Shown: piece by piece, positions 1 to 4,646 of the stretch
Numbering within the stretch: position 1 is the stretch's first letter
Layout: each line of letters starts with the position of its first letter
From: an uncultured Actinomyces sp.
Lineage (GTDB): Bacteria; Actinomycetota; Actinomycetes; Actinomycetales; Actinomycetaceae
Reading direction: 5' to 3'
Length of the DNA: 5,873 bases
NCBI GenBank assembly: GCA_937926415.1
Contig: CALBAF010000572.1
Span: 1-5,873 of the forward strand
Notes under the pieces: model-generated
What the model saw: the letters and a program-made list of their open reading frames with translations, nothing else
Told to the model about the DNA's origin: nothing
The model's database searches: none
Translations under genes and position numbers: made by a program

Positions 1-398
1 GAAGCTACTCGACGTATGAAATTCATGGGCGTCTGGCGCGACTCATGCTGGCGAAGAACCCCGCCGGTTGGCAAGAAGCCATGTATATGATCGATCCAGC
101 CGTTGATCAGGTGATCGTTGCCGTGAATGGCCAGGTCGCTGATGGCCAGGACCTCTCGTGGCTGTGGGACGTCGATTTCTCAGTCTTGGGTGCGCCAGCA
201 CGCAAGGTTTACGCCTGCGGTGAGCGCGGCGCCGACCTGGCCGTGCGCCTCGAATATGCGGGCGTCCACTGCGACCTCGTCCCGCTGCCCATGGACGCCC
301 TGGCCGCGTGCGAGCCCGGCCGCGTCGAGATGCTCCTCAACTACACGGCCATGCGCGACTTCAAGGTCCTGCTCGATCGAAAGGAAGGTACGCGATGA
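1..398 (+). CDS. murT: Lipid II isoglutaminyl synthase, Mur ligase-like subunit MurT (3' end only)
   Basis: This is the C-terminal part of MurT. The open frame runs in from the left edge (first full codon at 3), so the zinc-binding and ATP-binding Mur ligase domains lie outside the window. MurT activates the alpha-carboxyl of D-isoglutamate in lipid II with ATP, and GatD supplies ammonia, giving D-isoglutamine in the cytoplasm before the precursor is flipped. Visible family marks of the C-terminal DUF1727 domain are the LAKNPAGWQEA stretch (codons from about 48), the DLSWLWDVDF stretch (about 150-179), RGADLAVRLEYAGV (about 225-266) and the closing LNYTAMRDF. In S. aureus an aspartate of MurT (D349) is thought to complete the GatD catalytic triad. 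An aspartate of the DLSWLWD motif is the likely equivalent, but I could not align it. The stop codon overlaps the gatD start (ATGA), which implies translational coupling. Alternative identities such as MurE or folylpolyglutamate synthase are unlikely given the motif set and the gatD neighbour. Confidence 0.93.
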   Translation, partial: SYSTYEIHGRLARLMLAKNPAGWQEAMYMIDPAVDQVIVAVNGQVADGQDLSWLWDVDFSVLGAPARKVYACGERGADLAVRLEYAGVHCDLVPLPMDALAACEPGRVEMLLNYTAMRDFKVLLDRKEGTR

Positions 399-1135
399 GT
401 GCCTCCACGCTGCGAATCGGCGTCCTCATGCCCGAGGTCCTGGGCACCTATGGCGACAGCGGTAACGCTCTGGTCCTCGCCGAACGCGCCCGCAGGCGGG
501 GCATCGACGCCGAGGTCGTTCATGTCGGGTTGACCGAGGAGATTCCGGACAGCTTGGACATCTACACGCTCGGCGGCGGTGAGGATACTGCCCAGGCGCT
601 CGCGGCCGACAAGTTCCGCGGCACCTCCGGGCTGGCCCGCGCCCTCGATGCGGGTCGCCCGCTCCTCGCGATCTGCGCCTCCCTGCAGGTTCTTGGCCAC
701 TGGTACGAGGATGCGCGCGGCGCACGCGTTCCCGGCATGGGCGTCCTCGACATCACGACGCGCCCTCAGGGGCACCGAGCGATCGGCGAGCTCATCTGTG
801 AACCCGTCCTCGAGGGCCTCACGCAGACTCTCACCGGCTTTGAAAACCACGGGGGCGGCACCGTCCTCGGCCCCGACGCCTCCCCGCTGGGCCGCGTCAT
901 CTCGGGTGTCGGAAACGGCACGCCCCAGGGAGAGGAAGCGCCCGAGGTGCGCTATGACGGCGCCGTTCAGGGATCCGTCATTGCCACCTATATGCACGGT
1001 CCCGCCCTCGCCCGTAATCCCGAGCTGGCCGACTTGCTGCTGGCCCGAGCCACCGGCGCGACGCTGGAGCCGCTCGACGTGCCGGGCGTCGCCGAGCTGC
1101 GCGTGGAGCGCCTGAGCGGAGTTTCGCTGAGCTAA
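395..1135 (+). CDS. gatD: Lipid II isoglutaminyl synthase, glutamine amidotransferase subunit GatD
   Basis: A 246-residue class I glutamine amidotransferase, close to the usual GatD length. It hydrolyses glutamine and passes ammonia to MurT for amidation of the second stem-peptide residue of lipid II. The protein starts MSASTLRIGVLMPEVLGTYG, then has DSGN at 21-24, the GGGED loop at 60-64, the nucleophile elbow AICASLQVLG with Cys94, Arg128 in GHRAIGE, FENHGG at 149-154 and the catalytic histidine region YMHGP with His201. Cys94 and Arg128 fall at the same numbers as the nucleophile and a glutamine-binding arginine reported for S. aureus GatD (catalytic His189 there). The elbow reads C-A-S-L-Q where C-G/A-G-Y-Q is more usual. 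The ATG at 395 was chosen because AAGGAAGG (381-388) sits 6 bases upstream and the ATG overlaps the murT stop. The in-frame upstream extension to 308 lies inside murT and is not credible. The same mRNA surely carries both subunits. Confidence 0.96.
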   Translation: MSASTLRIGVLMPEVLGTYGDSGNALVLAERARRRGIDAEVVHVGLTEEIPDSLDIYTLGGGEDTAQALAADKFRGTSGLARALDAGRPLLAICASLQVLGHWYEDARGARVPGMGVLDITTRPQGHRAIGELICEPVLEGLTQTLTGFENHGGGTVLGPDASPLGRVISGVGNGTPQGEEAPEVRYDGAVQGSVIATYMHGPALARNPELADLLLARATGATLEPLDVPGVAELRVERLSGVSLS

Positions 1136-1160
1136 TACGCGACCAGAGCTCGGAATTTTT

Positions 1161-1191
1161 CACCGCCGATTCCGTGCAGGGATCGCCGGTG
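1161..1191. promoter_or_regulatory. Imperfect dyad between gatD and the first MSNPSYG gene
   Basis: CACCGCCGAT (1161-1170) faces ATCGCCGGTG (1182-1191). This gives 9 of 10 complementary positions with one C-C mismatch and an 11-base loop. A shorter alternative pairs CGGAAT (1151-1156) with ATTCCG (1169-1174) around TTTT. The dyad ends 3 bases before a putative -10 and would straddle the -35 position, so it may be an operator. It could equally be a weak terminator for murT-gatD, although no U-run follows it. Confidence 0.35.
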
Positions 1192-1200
1192 TGCTATGTT
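1192..1200 (+). promoter_or_regulatory. Putative extended -10 promoter of first MSNPSYG gene
   Basis: TGC-TATGTT is an extended -10 (TGN plus TATGTT, 4 of 6 matches to TATAAT). No convincing -35 lies 16-18 bases upstream, which an extended -10 can tolerate. Transcription would start near 1206 and leave a leader of about 60 bases. The next paralog has the very similar TGT-TATGCT at the equivalent place, which supports the call. Confidence 0.4.
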
Positions 1201-1268
1201 GACACGTTCCCGTCAATCTGCACGGCTTACTCACGGTCGATCAGATTTCTCATCAGAAAGGCACAGAC

Positions 1269-1925
1269 ATGTCGAACCCCTCCTACGGTCCCGCGGGTCA
1301 GCAAAGCGCGATGCCCGCGAACGGTACCTCCTACCCGGGTGCCGCAGCTCCGCAGGGCTACGGCGCTCCCGCTCCGGTGGTTATGCCGAAGCTGCCCGGT
1401 CGAGGCGGCGCTATCGCCACGCTCGTTTGCGGCGTGGTGCTGATGATCGTGATTGCGCCGATCGTCTTCTTCGCCACGATTTTCGCCGGTGTGGCCGGCA
1501 CCGGCAGTAACTCGGTCCAGGGTGGCGCCACCGACAACGGCAGCGTCGTCACCGTGACCGCTGACGGTGACTACACGGTGATGGCCTCTTCGTCCAAGGA
1601 TCCCGCCTGCTCGCTCGTCGGTGCAGACAACAAGAGCTACAAGCTGGAGCCCTATGCGGGCAGTGACAATACGTACGTGGCGTCGGGCGTGCCCGCCGGC
1701 TCGTACCAGCTGAAGTGTGACGGTATTGCCAGCACTGAGCAAATCAACGCATTCAACGCATCGCCTGAGGTCATTGCAAAGGTCTTTCTCATGCCCTTCG
1801 TGTGGGGAACCATCGTCGGTGTCGTCGGCCTGATCGTCCTGATCGTCGGCATCGTCCTGCTGGTGAAGGTGAACGGCAAGCGCCGCCGCATCACGCAGGA
1901 AGCGCTGATGAGCGCCCTGCGCTGA
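1269..1925 (+). CDS. Two-TM envelope protein with MSNPSYG head (paralog 1)
   Basis: I do not recognise a named family. The 218-residue protein begins MSNPSYG and has a Gly/Pro/Ala/Tyr-rich, probably disordered cytoplasmic head (1-45). A first hydrophobic segment follows (about 47-75). The extracytoplasmic domain of about 95 residues (76-171) is rich in Ser/Thr/Val and carries Cys114 and Cys150, a likely disulfide. Its end, VPAGSYQLKCDG, resembles the last strand of a small beta-sandwich. A second TM (about 172-200) precedes a basic tail (KVNGKRRR). The start is set by AGAAAGG (1255-1261), 7 bases before the ATG. The next gene is a paralog with the same architecture and the same Cys-to-Cys distance of 36 residues. 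About a third of the positions match in the aligned extracytoplasmic stretch, and more in the second TM. The gene has its own promoter-like site and its own terminator, so it is probably monocistronic. A role in the envelope is inferred from topology only. Confidence 0.85.
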   Translation: MSNPSYGPAGQQSAMPANGTSYPGAAAPQGYGAPAPVVMPKLPGRGGAIATLVCGVVLMIVIAPIVFFATIFAGVAGTGSNSVQGGATDNGSVVTVTADGDYTVMASSSKDPACSLVGADNKSYKLEPYAGSDNTYVASGVPAGSYQLKCDGIASTEQINAFNASPEVIAKVFLMPFVWGTIVGVVGLIVLIVGIVLLVKVNGKRRRITQEALMSALR

Positions 1926-1939
1926 CTTCGATCCCGTCA

Positions 1940-1978
1940 AGGGGCGAGGCTGACGGAACTATTCCGGGCCTCGCCCCT
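1940..1978 (+). terminator. Terminator hairpin after paralog 1
   Basis: AGGGGCGAGGC (1940-1950) pairs perfectly with GCCTCGCCCCT (1968-1978), giving 11 bp. The loop itself can pair CGGAA (1954-1958) with TTCCG (1962-1966), extending the rod. It begins 14 bases after the stop codon. The tail is only moderately T-rich, as is common in high-GC actinobacteria. The same 11-bp stem recurs after paralog 2. Confidence 0.8.
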
Positions 1979-1998
1979 CGTCGTTGTCCTTTGGGGCG

Positions 1999-2012
1999 TT
2001 CCTCACGAGGAA
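1999..2012. promoter_or_regulatory. Perfect 6-bp dyad upstream of paralog 2
   Basis: TTCCTC (1999-2004) and GAGGAA (2007-2012) form a perfect dyad around a 2-base centre, followed by AAAC. The centre is too short for a stable RNA hairpin loop, so it looks more like a protein-binding site. It lies about 75 bases upstream of the paralog 2 -10. No counterpart was seen ahead of paralog 1, and the regulator is unknown. Confidence 0.3.
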
Positions 2013-2064
2013 AACAGCGTACGATCAAGGGGTATCCGAGCGTTCCAATCGAGCCGGCACTCTG

Positions 2065-2092
2065 TTCACTCCGCGTGCCGCATTGTTATGCT
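2065..2092 (+). promoter_or_regulatory. Putative promoter of second MSNPSYG gene
   Basis: TTCACT (2065-2070, 4 of 6 to TTGACA), a 16-base spacer and TATGCT (2087-2092) with an extended TGT just ahead. The -35 sits within the loop of the inverted repeat CGGCAC (2055-2060)/GTGCCG (2075-2080), which could be an operator. Transcription would start near 2098, leaving a leader of about 25 bases that includes the ribosome binding site AGGAAGG. Confidence 0.45.
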
Positions 2093-2123
2093 TAAGCAAA
2101 AACCCCTTTAGGAAGGCACACAC

Positions 2124-2837
2124 ATGTCGAATCCCTCCTACGGTGTCCCCGGCGATCAGGGCACACCCTGGCCCCAGTACGGTGGCAATGGAGCAGGCGC
2201 CCCCATGCAGGGGATGCCCATGCAGGGGATGCCGATGCAGGGAGGGCCTCAGAACTTCCAGGGCGGAGGCTACGGCGGTCCGGCCCCGATGCCGATCGTG
2301 AAGGGCCCCAGCAACGCCCCCGGCACCATCCTCATCATCCTCGGCGTCCTCGCGTCTTTTGTCGCCGCCCCCATCCTTTTCTTCGTCCTGTGGTTCCAGG
2401 GGTTGACGGATATGAAGGACGCTTTGATCAATGGTGCCGTCATCGCGAATGGCAGCGCCGTTGAGGTCGCTGGAGCCGGTAGCTACACGATCGACATATC
2501 GGGCAAGGGGGCAGAGGCATGCAAGATGACTGACTCGGCCAACAACGTCTACAACATGTCTCGGTTCCAGAATGATAGGACCACGTACTACATCGACGGC
2601 TTGCCCAACGGTACCTACACGGTTACCTGTGACGGCTTGGATACGAAGGCAAGCCTCAAGGGCATGAATATGAGCGTCAGTGACTTTACGAACTCGATCG
2701 GCTTTGCATTCCTGTGGAGCACCGTGGTTGGCGTCTCCGGCGTCGTCCTGCTGATCGCGGGCATCCTCCTGGCGGTTCGAGCCGGCAACAAGCGCAAAGA
2801 GCTGCAGCAGCAGGCCATGATGCAAGCGATGTACTGA
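2124..2837 (+). CDS. Two-TM envelope protein with MSNPSYG head (paralog 2)
   Basis: A 237-residue paralog of the preceding gene; function not recognised. It starts MSNPSYG and has a long Gly/Pro/Met/Gln-rich head (1-64) that contains a short MQGMP repeat (28-40). Next come a first TM (about 67-92), an extracytoplasmic domain (about 93-190) with Cys133 and Cys169, a second TM (about 192-219) and a basic, Gln/Met-rich tail (GNKRKELQQQ). The cysteines are 36 residues apart, exactly as in paralog 1. The LPNGTYTVTCDG segment matches VPAGSYQLKCDG of paralog 1, and the aligned 55 residues between them carry no gap. The ATG at 2124 is supported by AGGAAGG (2110-2116), 7 bases upstream. The leader and first codons (GGCACA-ACATGTCGAA) closely match those of paralog 1, so the duplication includes the translation start region. 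The two heads and the TM1 flanks have diverged most, suggesting that the extracytoplasmic core and TM2 are the constrained parts. Confidence 0.86.
   Translation: MSNPSYGVPGDQGTPWPQYGGNGAGAPMQGMPMQGMPMQGGPQNFQGGGYGGPAPMPIVKGPSNAPGTILIILGVLASFVAAPILFFVLWFQGLTDMKDALINGAVIANGSAVEVAGAGSYTIDISGKGAEACKMTDSANNVYNMSRFQNDRTTYYIDGLPNGTYTVTCDGLDTKASLKGMNMSVSDFTNSIGFAFLWSTVVGVSGVVLLIAGILLAVRAGNKRKELQQQAMMQAMY
2205..2243 (+). repeat. 15-bp tandem repeat encoding MQGMP
   Basis: ATGCAGGGGATGCCC (2205-2219) is followed by ATGCAGGGGATGCCG (2220-2234) and a partial third copy, ATGCAGGGA (2235-2243). The unit is a multiple of three, so slippage would lengthen or shorten the disordered head of the protein without changing frame. 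The near-identical DNA of the copies points to recent expansion. Confidence 0.85.
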
Positions 2838-2853
2838 CCCATGTGACGCGATT

Positions 2854-2893
2854 AGGGGCGAGGCCCGGAAACATTCTCCGGCCTCGCCCCTTT
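2854..2893 (+). terminator. Terminator hairpin after paralog 2
   Basis: AGGGGCGAGGC (2854-2864) pairs perfectly with GCCTCGCCCCT (2881-2891) and runs into TTT. The loop can pair CGGA (2866-2869) with TCCG (2877-2880). It starts 16 bases after the stop. Stem and inner CGGA/TCCG pairing are the same as in the terminator after paralog 1, while the innermost loop differs. It sits only about 32 bases ahead of the next gene, which therefore needs readthrough or a promoter in that gap. Confidence 0.85.
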
Positions 2894-2925
2894 GCCACAC
2901 TGACACCACGACGAGTAAGGACACC

Positions 2926-4338
2926 ATGCATACCCTGTCTTTCACGGGAGAACGCCAGCTTCGATACCCGGCCCCCGATGTGGCGCGCGGCGCCATGCTC
3001 GCGCTCATTGCCTTGGCGAATGTGCCCTTCTGGCTTGCTTACTTCCCGGAGACTCCCCAGGCAGGACACGCGGCCCTCGAGGCGATGAATGGCGCCGACC
3101 AGTGGTGGTATCTGGCCCGCACCGTGCTCGTCGATCGCAGGGCCTACCCGCTCTTCTCCATTCTGTTCGGCTTCGGCATGGCGATCATGGCGTCGCGCAC
3201 GATGGAGCGTGAGCGCCGGGCCGCTGCGGACACCTTCTCCGCCGAGGAGGTCGCCGGCTGGCATCCCGTCCAGCGACAGATTGTCGAGGAGAATATCGAG
3301 CGTCATGTTCGCCGCGTGGCCGCGCGCCTAATCCGTCGCCGCGGCCTGTGGATGCTGGTATTCGGCGGCGTGCATGCCCTGCTCTTTTCGGGTGACATCA
3401 TCGGAACCTACGGCCTCGTCGCGGTGTTCTTCGCCGAAGTCGTCGTCATGAAGCGCGCGTGGCCGCGCGTCCTGGTGGGCTCCCTCGTTGCTACGCTCAG
3501 TCTCCTCGGTTTGTGGGGAGCGGGGTTTTCGATGGGTGGCACGCCCATGGTGCTCGAATATCACGGCCCGTCGGCGCTGACGATGTTCTACCCGTTGACG
3601 TCCCTGGGGCACTGGTTGGGAGCAACCATCGGAACGGTTCTGATGTCCCTCGTGATTCCGTGCGTCATGATTGGCGTGGGTGTGGCGCGCTGGGGTGTCC
3701 TGCAGGATCCCCGCGGGCATGGGCGCGTCCTTGCCTGTGTCGCCGTCGGTGGTCTGGGTGTTGGCGTCCTCGGTGGGCTTCCTTTCGCGCTCATGCAGTT
3801 GACGTGGGCGTTTGCTGGCTCGGCCGCCTGGTCCTACCCGCTCTTCCATGCGTCCGGTGTCGCGGGCGCGTGTGGCTGGCTTGCGCTCTTCGCGCTCGTG
3901 GGTGGTGGGCCTCGCGAAAAGCTCGGCTCGGTTTGTGCCTTCCTGAGTGCGATCGGTCGCCGCTCGATGACCGCCTACCTGTCCCAGACAGTGCTCTTCA
4001 TCCTCATCTTCGTTGTGCTTGGTGTGGCCGGGGTGCGCAGCCTTGGGGTCGCCGTGTCTGGCCTGATCGCGCTCGTTGTGTGGGCGCTGATCGGCATCGG
4101 CTGTGTCATTGCCGAGGCATTGGGATCGTCGCGCGGTCCCGCTGAGTGGGCGCTGCGCTGGCTTGTTGCCAAGAGTGCCAGGCGTAGGCCGCTGCCGGCC
4201 TTCTTGCCTGTTCTCACCGGTCAGTTGGGCGCGCCTGCAGAGGCTGCGGCGACATCATCTGACGCGGTGACTGCGGCCGCCGTGCCGTGTGCTGAGAGTG
4301 AGACACCTGAGCGGGGAAGTGTTTCCGAGGGTGAGTAG
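2926..4338 (+). CDS. DUF418/YeiB-like polytopic membrane protein
   Basis: A 470-residue integral membrane protein of the DUF418 (YeiB-like) group, whose biochemical role is not established; transport or acyl-transfer type functions have been suggested for relatives. Family marks are VARGAMLALIALANVPFW near the N-terminus (19-36, the usual R-G-[FIM] start of TM1), RRAYPLFSILFGFGMAI (71-87), RRRGLWMLVFGGVHALLFSGDIIGTY (137-162), the C-terminal signature IGRRSMTAYLSQTVLF (343-358) and GPAEWALRWL (404-413). I count about nine or ten hydrophobic segments. A charged loop with many Arg and Glu spans about 91-139 and is probably cytoplasmic. The last 50 residues are an Ala/Glu/Ser-rich tail without a clear fold. 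The start has AAGGA (2917-2921), 4 bases before the ATG, a little tight. No in-frame alternative looks better, and TM1 needs this start. No promoter is obvious in the 32-base gap after the upstream terminator. Confidence 0.9.
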   Translation: MHTLSFTGERQLRYPAPDVARGAMLALIALANVPFWLAYFPETPQAGHAALEAMNGADQWWYLARTVLVDRRAYPLFSILFGFGMAIMASRTMERERRAAADTFSAEEVAGWHPVQRQIVEENIERHVRRVAARLIRRRGLWMLVFGGVHALLFSGDIIGTYGLVAVFFAEVVVMKRAWPRVLVGSLVATLSLLGLWGAGFSMGGTPMVLEYHGPSALTMFYPLTSLGHWLGATIGTVLMSLVIPCVMIGVGVARWGVLQDPRGHGRVLACVAVGGLGVGVLGGLPFALMQLTWAFAGSAAWSYPLFHASGVAGACGWLALFALVGGGPREKLGSVCAFLSAIGRRSMTAYLSQTVLFILIFVVLGVAGVRSLGVAVSGLIALVVWALIGIGCVIAEALGSSRGPAEWALRWLVAKSARRRPLPAFLPVLTGQLGAPAEAAATSSDAVTAAAVPCAESETPERGSVSEGE

Positions 4339-4379
4339 AAAATCCCTATTTAATAGAAATTCGCGCTGCCTGCAAGGGC

Positions 4380-4390
4380 TATGTTAAAAT
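4380..4390 (+). promoter_or_regulatory. Putative -10 region(s) of the structured leader
   Basis: Two overlapping -10 candidates are present: TATGTT (4380-4385), the same hexamer as before paralog 1, and TAAAAT (4385-4390), 5 of 6 to consensus. The 40 bases upstream are AT-rich compared with their surroundings (palindrome CTATT-T-AATAG at 4346-4356). No good -35 was found at 16-18 bases. TATGTT would start transcription at about 4391-4392, exactly at a GTG codon. TAAAAT would start it at about 4396, the first base of stem A of the predicted pseudoknot. Confidence 0.45.
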
Positions 4391-4426
4391 GTGAGCAATC
4401 AGACAATAGGCGGCAGGTGCTGCTGA
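4391..4426 (+). CDS. Possible leaderless 11-codon leader peptide ending Cys-Cys
   Basis: GTG at 4391 opens an 11-codon ORF (MSNQTIGGRCC, then TGA at 4424-4426). There is no ribosome binding site. The TATGTT -10 ends 5 bases upstream, so the transcript could begin on the GTG itself, which is how leaderless genes start in actinobacteria. The ORF covers the 5' arms of both stems A and B, and its two terminal Cys codons (4418-4423) sit at the end of B5'. In mycobacteria, leaderless short ORFs with consecutive Cys codons act as cysteine-responsive attenuators. That is the model here, but the downstream gene is not a known sulfur gene, and so short an ORF can occur by chance. Confidence 0.3.
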   Translation: MSNQTIGGRCC

Positions 4427-4515
4427 GTCCCCCGGATGAGCTGCGACGATGGTGACGCGCTGTCTGATTGGGCGCCTCTTCCGGAGGCTCTAACCTGCCG
4501 GGGGCGTTGGTTTTT
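4391..4515 (+). ncRNA. Candidate pseudoknotted leader RNA or small RNA
   Basis: Within 110 bases there are two perfect complementary arm pairs. Stem A is CAATCAGACA (4396-4405) with TGTCTGATTG (4461-4470), 10 bp. Stem B is CGGCAGGT (4411-4418) with ACCTGCCG (4493-4500), 8 bp. Their order is A5', B5', A3', B3', so if both form the RNA is a pseudoknot. Two local hairpins fit in the gaps: a weak one at 4442-4459 (UGCG..CGCG around AUGG) inside A, and GCCTC-UUCCG-GAGGC (4474-4488) between A3' and B3'. Stem B's 3' arm can instead join a hairpin at 4492-4512 (AACCUGCC with GGCG-uu-GGUU) followed by U's to 4515, a terminator-like alternative. The RNA lies directly after a -10 and before the YbjN-domain gene. 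It matches no RNA family I can recall (not T-box, TPP, crcB fluoride, SRP, tmRNA or RNase P). It could be a cis-acting attenuator or riboswitch, or a free small RNA of about 120 nt. Confidence 0.5.
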
Positions 4516-4538
4516 CGCGGTTTCTGCGCTACTGTGAA

Positions 4539-4562
4539 GTTACCAAGACACGTGCTGGTAAC
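4539..4562. promoter_or_regulatory. Perfect 7-bp inverted repeat in the leader
   Basis: GTTACCA (4539-4545) and TGGTAAC (4556-4562) form a perfect inverted repeat with a 10-base spacer that contains the palindrome CACGTG (4549-4554). As RNA it is a 7-bp hairpin with a 10-base loop; as DNA it could bind a dimeric regulator. It lies just after the candidate pseudoknot RNA and just before the long-range stem. Confidence 0.4.
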
Positions 4563-4563
4563 A

Positions 4564-4646
4564 CGATGGGGTGAGCTGAGGAGGCGCCAATGGGTATGCA
4601 TATGCAGACCGCAGTCAGGGGCGATCGGCGCGCTCTCGCCCCATCG
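4564..4646 (+). promoter_or_regulatory. Long-range 12-bp stem enclosing a small-ORF start
   Basis: CGATGGGGTGAG (4564-4575) can pair with CTCGCCCCATCG (4635-4646), giving 11 Watson-Crick pairs and one G-U. The loop holds the GAGGAGG ribosome binding site (4578-4584) and start of the 32-codon ORF. A competing 7-bp hairpin, GGGGCGA (4618-4624) with TCGCCCC (4636-4642), uses the same 3' arm, so only one can form at a time. This is typical of a switch, or of an mRNA whose fold depends on ribosome position. Confidence 0.4.

Noticed and set aside
308..394. In-frame upstream extension of gatD to an ATG at 308
   Set aside because: It lies wholly inside murT, has no ribosome binding site of quality, and the ATG at 395 gives the normal GatD N-terminus with a good binding site.
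341..997. Long minus-strand open frame opposite gatD
   Set aside because: High-GC shadow ORF with low-complexity charged residues and no recognisable domain; the + strand gene is certain.
1246..1261. Small hairpin TTTCT/AGAAA covering part of the paralog 1 ribosome binding site
   Set aside because: Only 5 A/T-rich base pairs with a 4-base loop; too weak to claim as a control element.
1227..1940. Minus-strand open frame opposite paralog 1
   Set aside because: His/Asp/Arg-rich composition typical of an antisense shadow; the + strand has a start, TMs and a paralog.
2025..3008. Minus-strand 327-codon frame across paralog 2
   Set aside because: It runs through a terminator and two real genes and has no domain or binding site; shadow frame.
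3459..4145. Plus-strand alternative frame inside the DUF418 gene
   Set aside because: Cys/Trp/Arg-rich shadow; the DUF418 signatures are in the other frame.
4391..4515. Known riboswitches or RNAs (T-box, TPP, fluoride crcB, SRP, tmRNA, RNase P)
   Set aside because: Short local resemblances only; the conserved core motifs of each family are missing, so no family name was given.
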